Shown here one piece after another: positions 1 to 11,373 of a stretch of 64,000 nt of DNA. How positions within the stretch are numbered: the first letter of the stretch is position 1; every line of letters starts with the position of its first letter. Both the position numbers and the translations under genes were made by a program. Below the pieces are notes generated by a model. That model saw only the letters and a list, made by a program, of their open reading frames with translations, ran no database searches and was not told the DNA's origin. Origin of the DNA: Leptodontidium sp. MPI-SDFR-AT-0119 (taxonomy: Eukaryota > Ascomycota > Leotiomycetes > Helotiales > Leptodontidiaceae); assembly GCA_020726505.1 (NCBI GenBank), contig JAHLEZ010000001.1, positions 5,580,001-5,644,000 of the forward strand. Direction: 5' to 3'.

Positions 1-405
1 CCAACACTCCATTCTATTGGCTTTGCCGCCATGTGGACTATGCAGGAGATACAGATCCATATATCCCATGCCACTCTTCTCAAGTCCTGTTTTGATGGAA
101 CGGCGGGTAGCTTCGTACCCTGTGTTATGTCTCACTTTGCTGGTGAACCACAGGTCCTTCCTCTGCAGACCCTTGATGTTGTCTTCAGATTCTAACCAGG
201 AACGAATGGCATCTCCGCACTCACGCTCGTTGGCATATGATTCTGCGCTATCAATGGCCAGATACCCCGCGTTGAGTGAGTGTCGTACCGCATTTTCGGT
301 ATCCTTCCCTGAAGTCAGGAAAACTCCAAGTTGGATTTGGGGAATGAAGAGGGCATTGTTCAGTTTGACCTTGCTTGCAACTGAAAACGGCGTTGGTGAC
401 GCCAT
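1..405 (-). CDS. Aldo-keto reductase, N-terminal part (cut by window edge)
   Basis: Reading the minus strand from the ATG at 405 gives 135 codons that remain open to base 1, so the C-terminal half lies outside the window. The fragment has the AKR N-terminal half: a segment ending in IDSAESYANE with Asp52 and Tyr57, Lys90 in WFTSK, and His122 in LLHSP, which together match the Asp-Tyr-Lys-His catalytic tetrad of NADPH-dependent aldo-keto reductases. These enzymes reduce aldehydes, ketones or sugars in the cytosol; the substrate cannot be judged from the fragment. No intron is seen in this part. It is divergent from the threonine aldolase gene, with about 690 bases between the two start codons. 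Family assignment is firm; the subfamily is open. Confidence 0.85.
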   Translation of the reverse strand, partial: MASPTPFSVASKVKLNNALFIPQIQLGVFLTSGKDTENAVRHSLNAGYLAIDSAESYANERECGDAIRSWLESEDNIKGLQRKDLWFTSKVRHNTGYEATRRSIKTGLEKSGMGYMDLYLLHSPHGGKANRMECW

Positions 406-1095
406 CTTAATCTTGTCTGAGAAAGAACTGCGGTTGATTTCGATTGATTTGAGTTCAAATTGGTAAGGAGGTCAAAGATTGAGTGTTTCTGGGGTGTCTA
501 GAACTTCCTAGAATTCCCCCTCATCTTAACTAGACCCCCTCGCCTGTCGTAAGTCAAGGTGAAGATATTACTAATTCCCTATCAAAGGGGTTTCCCAGTT
601 CCAGAGAAAGGTTGAATTGCCATCGATCGGAGCGGCTCTGACTCCGATGAAAGTGGCCCTCGCTAATTTCAGGGGTGACTTGCTAAGCGAGCCCCCGAAG
701 CTTCGCAGAGGTTGGATGGAGGTGACTTGATATTACTCCAACACGGAACGACTCTTATCTACTCCGAATCATAGCTTGCGGCAATTCATATTTCAAGAAT
801 CATGTCAAGGTTCCCGCCGAAGATGTTATCAAAGATCCGCATCTTGAACCCACTCCGAGACTCACTCCGCCGAGCTCCGTACCCTATCAAGTCACTTGAT
901 TATGACGGGTACATTGCTCAAACATTGCCCAATCCAATCCGTAAATTCAATATCCTCGTCACACCACTCACCGCGGCCTCATATATAGAGCATGCTTGAC
1001 AAGTTTTCAATTACCACTACCTAACAGTGCTACTTCACGGGGCGATCACACCTCGTAAATCTGATCACAGCACTTGCTTCTTGCATATCACCGCA
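406..1095. promoter_or_regulatory. Divergent intergenic region, AKR / threonine aldolase
   Basis: About 690 bases between two divergent start codons. A TATA-like run (atatatag) lies at 981-988, roughly 110 bases before the threonine aldolase ATG at 1096. A GTG-initiated in-frame extension exists from 1027 but is not needed, since the ATG at 1096 begins a normal N-terminus. Nothing else is recognised. Confidence 0.4.
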
Positions 1096-2384
1096 ATGGG
1101 CAGCATTGAGCAAGCTCCTGTGAGCGATGAGATTCCAACTGGTGGAAACCTCAAGATCTCCTCTTCATGGCTTGGTCCAGGACCAGCTGCCTTCGATTTC
1201 CGAACCGACACCATCACTACCCCTACCCTGTCCATGCTACAAGCAATTGCACAATCGTCACTCATGGACGATGTGTACAAAGAAGACACAACGACGACTG
1301 AATTTGAGAAGTTTATGGCGGATTTGACTGGAAAGGAAGACGCCATGCTAGTCATGTCAGGGACAATGGGAAACCAAATCGCTCTTCGGTCACACCTTAC
1401 GCAGCCTCCACATGCTATTCTTTCACACCACCGATCCCACATCTTGAACTCGGAAGCAGGAGGCTGTTCAGTTTGTAAGTAGAGTGGCTGACCTGTTATT
1501 CTCAAGGACATGGGGTCTGTGATTCGAAGACATGTCTTCAGAATAGAGATACCAGATCTTCAACTTTTTTCCCTTTCAGCGCTAACTACCATGAAGTGTC
1601 GCAGGCACACATGCAGGCATCATACCCAGCGAACGGACTGTACTTAACTCTCGAAGACATCAAGCGAGACGCTCTCATCACCACCAATATCCACTGTGCG
1701 CCCACACGAGTGATCTCGCTCGAAAACACTCTCGCAGGAACAATCACACCACTTTCCGAGATCCAGCGAATCTCAGCATTCGCCCGCGAAAATGGTATCA
1801 AGATGCATTTGGACGGAGCTAGGATCTGGGAAGCTGTCGCGGCTGGTGCGGGCTCGCTCAGGGAGCTTTTGGATTGTTTTGATACTGCGCAGATGTGTTT
1901 TTCGAAAGGATTGGCGGCGCCGATAGGGAGCATTATTGTTGGACCGCGGAAGACTCTTGATCATTGTAGATGGAGTAGGAAAATGATTGGGGGCGGTATT
2001 CGTCAAGCGGGTGTTATCTCAGCAGCTGCTCGTGTTGCTGTTGAGGAGAACTTCGGCAAGGGGCCAAATGGGGAGGGCGGCAAGCTTCGGGGAACGCACG
2101 AGAAGGCTAAGACCATCGAGCAGATGTGGACTAGTCGAGGTGGTAGGGTGAGTCGACCAGTACAGACAAACATGGCGGTACTTGATCTTGCGTTCAGCAG
2201 CATCGAAACAGGAGAACTGATCAGGGTCGGTAAGGAGGAGGGCCTCAAACTTATGGGTGGTAGAATCGTTGTTCACTGTCAGATTGTCGATGAGGCCATT
2301 ATTCGCTTAGGAAAGGTTATGGATAGGGTACTGGCGAAGAAAGTTGTAGCAATGGTCAAAGAAGAACAGTCTGATTACAGGTAG
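1096..2384 (+). CDS. GLY1: Low-specificity L-threonine aldolase (PLP enzyme)
   Basis: Exons 1096-1474 and 1597-2384 give 388 residues. The enzyme splits threonine or allo-threonine into glycine and acetaldehyde using pyridoxal phosphate. Visible family features are FRTDT near the N-terminus, the GTMGNQ and HRSHILNSEAGG segments, the strand HLDGARIWEA, and the PLP-binding Lys230 in CFSKGLAAPIGS. The intron starts at GTAAGT (1475). The acceptor was placed at AAG, bases 1594-1596, because only this joins the frames and yields CSVLSQAHMQ, matching the usual SQAM-type segment; a nearer CAG at 1577-1579 breaks the frame. The branch site is gctaac at 1581-1586. The N-terminus shows no clear mitochondrial presequence, so cytosolic action is likely. 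It is convergent with the D-lactate dehydrogenase gene. Confidence 0.93.
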
Positions 2385-2725
2385 CAGGTAGAAAGCAACC
2401 AGTTCACCTCTTCGGATATTTTCACTGCTCCTAAACGCTCCTTGTATGCACTTGAGGCTGTCCAAGAGCAACATTGCGAGCGAAAATATGTTTGGATGGA
2501 AATGAATTCCGACTTGCTGGGATGCAGCTTGTGGGGAGTTTAGGAATCGAAAGGAGGAAACTGGAGCAGCATAAACCTCGATGCATAAATGAGAACCTTT
2601 TGTAAATAGATTGAACCTTGGCCCGAGGATTTTCACGCTTCCAGAGCTGCAAACTTGAAAAGCAAGAGGTGTCAAACAAGAAGGCATCTAATTGGGCCGA
2701 GAATTGTTTGAATTTCCAATGAGAT
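2385..2725. other. Convergent 3' intergenic region
   Basis: 341 bases between the stop codons of threonine aldolase and D-lactate dehydrogenase, which run toward each other. It should hold both 3' UTRs. Open frames here lack any recognisable protein signal. Confidence 0.5.
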
Positions 2726-4693
2726 CTACCACTCCGATACCTCACCAGGTTTAGGCTTCTGCACTCTTACAACCTTATCACAGTTCAACAAGCACAGCGG
2801 ATCAAAAGCCAATTTGAGCTATCATTGTCAGTACTATGAACTCAGCCGAAGTAGAAGTGAACATACCTTTCTCATCGCGTCCACAGTAGTCTCCCCTAAC
2901 TCATGGTTGAGGTAATCACGCTTCACTAACCCGACTCCATGCTCACCAGTCACCGTGCCTTCCATCTCAACGGCTCTCTTCACCATGCGGTGAACAACCT
3001 CTTCGGCCTTTTGCCGTTGCGTGTCGTTGTACAGCATAATGGCTATTCTTGTCAGCTTCATTCTCACCAGTAGAATTTGTAAGACACATACTGTGAAAGT
3101 TTCCGTCTCCAACATGTCCAACGATGGCCGCGAACAGCCCACTCTTACTGATATCGGCTTTGGTCTCCTCAATGATATCCGGTAACCTACTAATAGGGAC
3201 AGCAACGTCACCGGTCCATACGTGATCAGAGTCCTTCTCACGCATAGCCATCACAGACCACAGCGCGGCTTTTCTCGCACCCCAAAGATCAGTCTGCTCA
3301 TCTGCAGTCTTGGCGAATTCAAAAGTTTTGCTTCCGGCCCCCTTGGCCATCCTTTGAACCATTCCGATCTGCTCCTTCACGGCAGAAGGTGTTCCTGCGA
3401 ATTTGAAGAAGAGGGTTGGTGCTTCTGTCCACGTTCGGTCTGTCATCTTCGAAGCATTGACGCACTTCATTTGCACATCATCTAGGATCTCGATAGCGGC
3501 GATTGGGACCCCTTCGCTGACTACCTTAGCCACGCAGTCCGCTGCTTGTCTTACGCTACCGAAACTGCAGACCGCAACGGAGGTAGTGTTTGGCTTCGTA
3601 GTGACCTTCAACACGGCCTCGGTGACTAGCCCAAGCGTCCCTTCACTCCCAATGAACATCTTGGTAAGATCGTACCCGGCGCTGCTTTTCCTAGGTCGCT
3701 GTCTCGTCTTGATGACCGTTCCATCCGCAAGCACAACAGTCAGACTCAGCACCCATTCCCGCATCGTTCCATATCGATACGCATTCGTGCCACTGCATCC
3801 AGTTCCAACCATACCCCCAATCATAGCACCTGGTCCTGGATCCGGGGGGAAGAACAAGTTATCCTCAGCCAACTCCTCGTTCAAACGTTCCCATCCAACT
3901 GCAGGTTGAACAACAACATCCATATCCTCCTTATGAAGCTTCAGAATCTGGTCCATGCGTCCGAAATCCACGCAGATGCCTCCTCGCGTTGGAGCAAAAT
4001 GCCCTTCGAGACTCGTACCACCACTGTATCCCGTAACCGGTATCCGTCTCCTGTGGCATACCTTCATGATGGCACTGACTTCCTCCGTGCTGGATGGGTA
4101 TACGACCAAGAACGGCCGCTCTGACTCTGGCCCAATGTGCGAGCTGTAGTCACTGCCAGCATGATGTTCTAGATCTGCCTCGAGAGTCGAAACATTCTCC
4201 TTGCCTACAATCTCTACGAAGTCGGCCCACGCAGCTTCCATATTTGATCCAGAGACATCGTGTTTGGGAGGGGTGGTCGCAGAAAGAGGAACAGTAGATG
4301 CAGTCGAGATAGTTGGGACACTGCGGCTTCCGAAATAGTATCCGCCAAGGGCCGTAGCAATGATAACTGCTCAGATGTTAGTCAAGAAATACACCATCTA
4401 AGAAGAAGTAGACACACACCAAAAGTCAGCGCTGAATTGCGCCCACCAGCACCCTCGTTCCTCTGCTTAGAGAAGCGCGCCTGTTCTGCCCTCTCACGCT
4501 CTAATCGCACAGCTGCACTCTCGTATAATTGACCCTTGAATGTGCGACCTGACTCCCCAGCCCCAGCTAGCTTCTTCTCTGTCGATTCCCATCGTACTTG
4601 CGTGTATCTGGCTGTGGCTCGGAGAGATGGAGACGGGGTGGAGGATTTGCGGAGGGCTGCTTGGAGAGCTCTGGATGGAGCTCTCAAAACCAT
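2726..4693 (-). CDS. DLD1: D-lactate dehydrogenase (cytochrome c), mitochondrial, FAD-linked
   Basis: Four exons on the minus strand: 4693-4420, 4369-3092, 3042-2867 and 2818-2726, giving 606 residues. The enzyme oxidises D-lactate to pyruvate and passes electrons to cytochrome c at the inner mitochondrial membrane. The N-terminus is Arg/Ser-rich (presequence), and the first splice rebuilds a hydrophobic segment (AVIIATALGGYYFG) near residue 92 that could anchor the protein. The FAD-binding PCMH domain follows (VYPSSTEEV, GYSGGTSLEGH, MIGGMVGTGCSG, IGSEGTLG). The C-terminal oxidase domain contains HVGDGNFH, joined by the third-exon splice to TIMLYN, then GEHGVG and a final exon coding FDPLCLLNCDKV. 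All introns have GT-AG ends and are about 50 bases long. Family match is very strong. The ATG at 4241 seen within exon 2 would delete the presequence and is rejected. Confidence 0.93.
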
Positions 4694-5321
4694 CGTGGTG
4701 ATGGAGACGGCGTATTATAACAGGTGGTATTACATATGATGCGACTGGGTGTGAAGAGAAAAGAGAGAACGGTTGTCAAGAAGAGGAATTGGCAATGTTT
4801 TGTATGATGTGAGGTGCAGCTCAACCGAATTTGAAGCTTTGGGAGCTTCCTTCCCCACCTTCGCTCCAGTCTCGGAAAAACGCCATATTTGCAGATTGTT
4901 AATCATCGTGTATCCATCAATCGATGGCAATTCAAAAGCAGAATCCACATGAATGGAGCCTACACTATCCATGCATACTAAGACGTATGCAGCAACATCT
5001 GAAAGTCTCGGGCCGAGATTACTTGAATATTGAAGTTTAGGTCTCGAGTTTTTGGGTCTCGCTTCACAATAGTAAATAGTCATTCTTTTTTCCAAAAGCT
5101 ATTCGCGGAAAGCAATTGACCGTATTGCATACAAGTCTTGAAAAAAAGCCAGCTCTCGTGAGAGAATCTCTGAAAACTCCACCTTCCTTCCCAAACGCCT
5201 TGTCTCAGAAGAATACTCTGCTCGCATCCCCTCCCAGACGCCTTACTCCATTGAAGACTCCATTGAAGACTCCAATCCATGCCAATCTGTCGTGACTAAG
5301 AAATATACAGTTACTATAAGT
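4694..5321. other. Intergenic region upstream of DLD1
   Basis: Holds the DLD1 promoter side and the 3' end of the Clr5-domain gene, both on the minus strand. A 12-base unit (actccattgaag) is repeated about 2.5 times at 5245-5276. No gene is supported here. Confidence 0.45.
5245..5276. repeat. 12-bp tandem repeat, about 2.5 copies
   Basis: The unit actccattgaag occurs at 5245-5256 and 5257-5268 and is followed by a partial third copy. It lies just 3' of the Clr5-domain gene's stop codon. Confidence 0.8.
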
Positions 5322-7403
5322 CTACATCTGGCCGTTGCTCTTCCATGCAGAAACCAGCTGGACTGCAAACATTGGTTTCACGCCTCCAATAGCTGCAAAG
5401 TAAGCTTCCAATTCGTCATCCTGGTCAATCGGAAGAAGCATCTCGGTTCCATTTGGCGGCTTGATAACTCCCTCGATACGGATAGCAATAGTTCCAGGGA
5501 ACTTAACAGTAGCGAGTTGCCGTAGCTCATCAAGTGAGGCAGAGCTCATGGTGCCAATCCAAACTCTAGACTGTGAGGTAACTTCGGAATTGGGGAGTAG
5601 GCGGAAAAAGACTGCGAAAGACGAGGGTTGAGGTTGGAAAGCAGCCTGGGCAGCTTGAGCTGCGTACTGTTGGTCGACGTATTGGTCTGCGAACTGGTTC
5701 TGCATTCCCCTATTCATCAGAGACGGATCATTGGCAGCAGCGAGAAGAAGTGACGGATCAATCTGCATATCGTTGTGATCAACCATAACCTGCTGGCGAG
5801 CTTGCTGTTGAGATTGGCCATTGTTAAGTCCAGACTGGCCTCGAGACTGTGTTCGAGATTGAGGGAGGACTTGGTTCTGCATTTGGCTCTGGGCCTGAGC
5901 TAGAGCAGCTGCTTGGATGAGGCTCTCGTCTGGACCAGGCTGAAAATCCTTCATATCGAAAGGATTCATATCTACTTCTGGGACCGTGAAGTTGGAGTCG
6001 AACTTCTTCTTTCTAGTTGGATCGCGCTTGGTCTGGTCATCGCGTAGGCGTTTCATGACATCTCTACAGAGAACTTCCATTGCTTTGACCTTCTCCTGGT
6101 GTTGAGGATCAGCATCTCCTGGTGCAAGAATATTCTGGAGAAGTGGCGAGCCGTTGATCCAGGTTTCCTTCAACTCCTTCCAATGGTCTTCGCCAGCCTC
6201 CAGCTTGCTCGTAAAGTGGTCCGCCTTGAGAACCTGGTAGAACGCGTTTCGCAATTGGCGAGATTCTTCGGGGTTCACACCCAGAGAGTTTTTGGCCTCT
6301 GCAATGGTCATTCGTCGTTCTAGGGTTCTCATTCTCTTCGTCACATCGCTGCACACCACATCCAGGGCGAGTTTCTTGGCTTCCTGGTTATCCTCGTTGG
6401 CCCAAAACACTGATTGTAAGTGCGCACTCTCCTGCACCAGCCTATCTTTTGCGGCTTCCCAACGCTCTGGGCCGGCGATTGTCTTCTTGATAATGCCAGC
6501 ATCTTCACAGATTCGCTGGAAACGAGCACGAATATCACGATAGAGGCGGTTGTCGAGACTCAGGAAAGCCTTACTCTCATCGATAGTCGTCTCGGAAGGG
6601 AATCTTGGAGGTCCAGGAGGATCTGCTGGCAGACCTGCCCACCCTCGAGTTCGACGGCGACGCTTTCTGGTGGCCCAACGTTCGGCGGACTCGGCTTGTA
6701 GCTTCGTAAGACGCTCCTGTCTCTTTCTCATGACTTCTGGGCTCAGAGGCGGCGAATCACCTCGCGATGGCCGAGTTTGCGGCATAGACATATCCTCCAG
6801 AGGCTCATCATCTGCCTCTGCATCTGCCATTTGTTCACCGGGATAGAGGGCCTGTTGGAGTTGGTTGATTACATCTTGATCCGAGTCCTTCTTCTTGGCT
6901 TTCATTCCGTTGGGAACTCTCAGCAGCCATCGATTCTTCGCACGAACCCGCATCAACTCGCGCTCCTTGATATCATATCCCTCATCATTCAGGGTGCGGA
7001 GCATGTCCCGCTGGGAGGTATTGCAGTCCCATAGCTCCTTGACGCGTTGCACGAGGGCAGCATTCTTGTGGGCGGGGTTCTGCTTGGAGGGGAAATCCCA
7101 GCGTTTGAATTGTGTCTGGAACGCACGTTTGCTGTGAGAGGGGAGAGTGGATGTCAGTACGGCTCGGGACAGATGTAAGTAGTGAGAGTACGGACGACGA
7201 TATGGGTTGGTACCTAGTAGGTATGGATATGGGTACGGTATGGTGTACGGGGGAGTACGTCTGGCTGCATCACCACTATCAACTCACCTGGGTGCGAACT
7301 TGTGTTCCTCCTTCATGAAATCCATGATCTCCTCCAGCGATTTTTTCTCGTCGATATACATGCGATAGCATATATCCTCTTTATTCTCCCAATCGTAAAC
7401 CAT
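5322..7403 (-). CDS. Clr5-domain protein
   Basis: Exons 7403-7288 and 7131-5322 give 641 residues. The first exon (MVYDWENKEDICYRMYIDEK onward) plus the start of exon 2 form a Clr5 domain at residues 1-60, ending FKRWDF; this fungal domain is named after the S. pombe heterochromatin factor Clr5 and is presumed to bind nucleic acid or other proteins. The middle (about 150-380) has two repeated helical segments of similar pattern (a long helix ending in KRM or KRL, preceded by a Trp-Lys stretch). A Gln-rich linker follows, and the last ~95 residues look like a compact alpha/beta domain. The donor is GTGAGT and the acceptor CACAG. It is divergent from the aminotransferase gene with 281 bases between the ATGs. 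A nuclear role is inferred; the specific function is unknown. Confidence 0.82.
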
Positions 7404-7684
7404 TTTTGCGATGAAGGCCGGCAGGCCGGTAGTAATTGCGCAGAAAGTCAAGTCAGTAGAGCGTCTCGCGGCGTTGGTGGATGTGGTGCGTTGAGGTGCC
7501 CAGAGCAAAGCTGCGTCGACCCGGCTCCTGTAATCTCCAAACAGAGCTTACCTTAGTCATCAGGTCAGATGACCGCGCGTGGAAGCAGTTGCGACTCGCT
7601 CGCTTACCTCCTTTTCTCTTTGTCTTTGAACTCAAAACTAAACAACAAACCAAACAAGCAAAAGTCACCAGAAAGTTGACGATA

Positions 7685-8545
7685 ATGGCTTCACAACCCG
7701 ACTTCCAACTCTTCTCCTCACTCCGCTACGATCCTCTTCTCCTCCCTCTCACAATCAATACTGCTGCCTGGGATGGCGAGATCAAATTCTTCAGCCCATT
7801 CTACATGCTGCCCTTCCACCGTGACCGCATGCTTCAAGCCGCCGAGCACTTTGGCTGGACAAAAGCCGCCGACACCATTCGCGGTACCGAGGGTTTTAAT
7901 TTCCTTCTCAGAAAGCTCAATGAGGCTATTGATGTCAAGTCAGAGACCCCGTTGAGGGTCAGGACGCTGTTGAGTCACGAGGGGGAGATCAAGGTGGAAT
8001 CCAATCCTGTACCAAAGGTCGAGCGCTGGACCTTGTATCCTGAGAGGATACCACCGCCGTTGATTGCTGAGCCGAAGATGGAAGCCAGTCCTCTCACGGG
8101 CGGAGCTCTCACGCTTGGTGAGAACGACGGTATCCATGGCGATGCGCCGAAAGGCGAGACCTGGGATATCATTCCTGATTCCTTTCGCACCACGCCGTCT
8201 CCATACACGAGCTACAAGACTACGAGCCGTGATATGTATGTCAGTGCTCGGGAGCGAGTGGGTATCAAGGATATGACGGAGAAAAAAGAAGTGCTGCTTG
8301 TTAGCGACAAGGATGGAGAGATTATGGAGGGGAGTTTGACGAGTGTCTTCTTTTGGAGGGATAGTAAGTGGACTACGCCGTCTGCAAGTAGTGGTGGGCA
8401 GATCGGGACCACCAGAAGATGGGCGATCGAAGAGGGATATGCAGCTGAGGGAATTGTCAAGGTTGATTCACTAGTTGATGGGGAAGAGTGCTGGATCAGC
8501 AATGGAGTGCGAGGCTTCCAGTATGGCAAGGTAAAACTCGCGTAA
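7685..8545 (+). CDS. Aminotransferase class IV / 4-amino-4-deoxychorismate lyase-like protein
   Basis: A single-exon frame of 286 residues starting at the ATG at 7685; the open frame extends upstream to 7481 only through non-ATG codons. The fold is class IV aminotransferase: an N-terminal FSSLRYDP strand, the HRDRM segment, YTSYKTTSRDMY with the likely PLP-binding Lys, GEIMEGSLTSVFF, and GTTRRW before a C-terminal EECWISNGVRG. In fungi such proteins are annotated as aminodeoxychorismate lyase-like, which would release 4-aminobenzoate and pyruvate for folate synthesis, but branched-chain or D-amino-acid activity cannot be excluded. It sits between two divergent or convergent neighbours: divergent from the Clr5-domain gene and convergent with GNA1. 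Confidence 0.85.
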   Translation: MASQPDFQLFSSLRYDPLLLPLTINTAAWDGEIKFFSPFYMLPFHRDRMLQAAEHFGWTKAADTIRGTEGFNFLLRKLNEAIDVKSETPLRVRTLLSHEGEIKVESNPVPKVERWTLYPERIPPPLIAEPKMEASPLTGGALTLGENDGIHGDAPKGETWDIIPDSFRTTPSPYTSYKTTSRDMYVSARERVGIKDMTEKKEVLLVSDKDGEIMEGSLTSVFFWRDSKWTTPSASSGGQIGTTRRWAIEEGYAAEGIVKVDSLVDGEECWISNGVRGFQYGKVKLA

Positions 8546-8698
8546 GAAAATTAGAATTCCAAGTCTATTTTTGCATAACCCCTTGGCCTTGAGAGCAAAC
8601 CAGTTCTAATCTCCCATATCCATATCTCTACAACCGACTCCCTATGGTACAGTTAATCGCCTTCATCTATACACTCCTTCTCCAGACCTGAGTCTCCT

Positions 8699-9406
8699 CT
8701 ATGAGGTCTTCTTACCCGCCATATCTTTACTCGTGCTCCCATCATAATAGTGCGCCATCTCCAACCCAGCTCTCTTGTATCCACACTTAACATAGAACCC
8801 CTCATTCGCCTCGCTGCAATCCAGAATACACTTATAGCAGCCCACCTTCTCAGCCACGAAATCTAACGCCTGGATAAGCTTCAGGCCGAGTTTCTTTCCT
8901 TGCTGATCTTTCGCAACAGCGATGTCTTCGATATGTCCAACGAGCCCGAGGTTGTGGATACTATTCGCAATTAGCATTAGTTCCCTTGCCTGCGCAACTC
9001 AAGAATGATGTAGAACCTACAATTTCCTCTCCACAAGCAACGCACCCGTCCCAACAATCCTCCCCTGGTCCTCAATAACCAACAAGTAATACCCGCCCTT
9101 CCCCTGCCCATTCATCCAATCGTACCTCTCATTCCACGCCTCTTCAGAGATATCCCCCACGGTCGTAAGAACACGCAACACATCCAGGAAACCAATTGCA
9201 TAATCCGATTTCCGCAGCGCGCGCAGTGTGTATGTGGGAGGTAGAGAGGCCGCGATTGAGGGCGAGATGAGTTCGGGGCCAAACAGACCTTCTGGTTCTG
9301 AGGTGTTTGGAGGGGGGGTCATTGTTATTGAAGGGGTTGTGCCGTTGAGTTCGCTGGTTTGGGCTGCTTCCCGGACGTGGCTGGGTATGTTGTTTAAAGT
9401 GGACAT
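8699..9406 (-). CDS. GNA1: Glucosamine 6-phosphate N-acetyltransferase
   Basis: Exons 9406-9021 and 8960-8699 give 215 residues. The enzyme transfers acetyl from acetyl-CoA to glucosamine 6-phosphate in UDP-GlcNAc synthesis, which supplies chitin, GPI anchors and N-glycans. The GNAT fold is plain: YTLRALRKSDY, then the splice builds ERKFIHNLGLVGHIEDIAV with the acetyl-CoA loop QQGKKLG, and the C-terminus has CILDCSEANEGFYVKCGYKRAG. The 60-base intron starts at GTAGGT and ends at AATAG. The N-terminal ~60 residues are Pro/Thr-rich and longer than in the yeast enzyme. It is divergent from the cysteine synthase gene with 287 bases between the ATGs. Confidence 0.95.
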
Positions 9407-9693
9407 TTTGACTGATCGATTGATTGCTGTGAACGAATGTGGAGAATGAGAAGGAGAATGTGAAAGGAAGGAAGGAGCTTTATGTTCAAGTCTTGCTTTC
9501 AGGAGGAGGCTGAGGGAGGACCTCGAGGTCTAATAATAGATAAACAATCCCAGCCCCAGCTAGACGGGACCGTTCCCGCTTCTGCATGCATGCCTCGAAC
9601 ACCAGGCCGAAGAGTCACCATTGTTGATGGCGACATCGGTAAGGAAGTACAAATCAGCCTTTGAGAAATCCAATCCCAAAATCCCAGAGCTCA

Positions 9694-10900
9694 ATGAACA
9701 CCGCAAAGATGTTCAGACTCGGGGTACGAACGTTTGCCACCACTGCCCGGAGGGCAGCAGAAAGTGCTGCACAGATGGAAGCAGCAAACCCGTACGGAAT
9801 TGGTGTTTCCAAAGCTCAAGGAATTGTCAAGGGCTTGACGGGAGGTAAATTTGACCCCTCCATAGCTTCCAGAAAAACAAGCTCTAACAGCCCTCCCTCC
9901 AGCAATTGGCAACACGCCTCTCATTCGCTTGAACCACATATCCGATGCAACTGGTTGCGAAGTCTTGGGAAAGGCAGAGTTTATGAATCCTGGTGGATCG
10001 ATTAAAGATAGAGCTGCTCTTTACGTTGTCAAGGATGCAGAGGAGAAGGGACTCTTGAAGCCAGGCGGGACAGTCGTCGAAGGCACAGCTGGCAATACCG
10101 GGATCGGATTGGCGCACGTCTGTCGATCCAAAGGATACAAACTGGTCATCTACATGCCAAACACTCAATCGCAAGGCAAGATTGATCTCCTGCGACTACT
10201 CGGCGCAGAAGTGTATCCAGTCCCAGCCGTGGCATTCGACAACCCAGAGAACTACAACCACCAAGCCAAGCGCCATGCGGATAGGTTAGACAACGCAGTA
10301 TGGACTAATCAGTTCGACAATATCGCCAACAGAAAAGCGCATATTGAGACGACGGGACCGGAGATCTGGGCTCAGACCAAGGGGAAGGTGGATGCGTTTA
10401 CGTGCGCTACGGGAACAGGTGGTACTTTGGCTGGTACGACAAGATATTTGAAGACGGTTTCTGATGGGAAAGTTAAGTGCTATTTGGCGGATCCTCCGGG
10501 TAGCGTTCTGCACTCCTATATCAGTTCTGGTGGAAAGCTGGTTGAGAGATCTGGGTCCAGTATCACGGAGGGTATTGGTCAGGGACGGGTGACGGATAAC
10601 TTGCAGCCTGATATTGATCTATTGGATGGGTCGATGAACATTAGTGACGAGAAGAGTATCGAGATGGTGTACAGGTGCTTGGACGAGGAGGGTTTGTACC
10701 TTGGGGCTAGTTCTTGTTTGAATGTAGCTGCGGCGAAGGAGGTTGCAGAGAAGCTTGGAAAGGGTCATACCGTTGTGACGGTTCTGTGTGACGGTGCATA
10801 TCGGTACGCCGATAGACTGTTCTCGAAGAAGTGGTTGACGGAGAAGAAGTTGCTGGGTGCGATACCAAAGCATCTCGAGAAGTACATAGTGCTACCTTGA
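9694..10900 (+). CDS. cysB: Cysteine synthase (O-acetylserine/homoserine sulfhydrylase type), mitochondrial
   Basis: Exons 9694-9844 and 9903-10900 give 382 residues. The enzyme makes cysteine from O-acetyl-L-serine and sulfide with PLP. The N-terminus ([20 protein letters not shown]) is a likely mitochondrial presequence; the internal Met at 9709 is an alternative start. The PLP Lys85 lies in NPGGSIKDR, followed by the GTAGNTGIG substrate loop and GTGGTLAGT phosphate-binding loop, plus ITEGIGQG. The splice joins LTG to [10 protein letters not shown], the conserved entry of the family. The C-terminal segment ([18 protein letters not shown]) matches filamentous-fungal CysB proteins. The following ~470 bases are AT-rich and gene-free. 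Confidence 0.93.
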
Positions 10901-11373
10901 GCTGCTCCACAAATGTATAAAACCTTTCCATCATATATTCCTCTAAGAACTTCTCGTGACGATAACCTAAACATGACTTTGGCGAGCGAAAACAGCTGAA
11001 GAAAACAGGCGGATTGGTACGAAATTAGACCCATCACCTGCCATCCAAAAAGCAGCCAAAACCTTTCTCTATTTTTCATACCAGGGTATCTGTTCAAGCA
11101 TTCTCATTCATAACGACTCTACGCTTTTCCTAACCTATAAGCATAAGTAGCATCCAACGATTCATCCATTCAATCCTCTTAAAATGTAAATAATAAGTTC
11201 CCCCCTATGCTGTTCCTCCCTTAAACAAGTCCATTATGCAACGAAAAATAAATAATAAAGATAATCTTCCATTCATAACCGTAGCGGATGAAGTGAAAAC
11301 CCGTCACATATGACTCCCTCGCTCGATCGCTCGCTAAATTGCTCGAATGCCGTATAATCAAAATGCAAGTTGC
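10901..11373. other. Convergent 3' intergenic region
   Basis: 473 bases between the stop codons of cysteine synthase and the 11374-12690 gene. It is AT-rich with polyadenylation-like aataaata runs near 11240-11260. No gene is seen. Confidence 0.45.
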
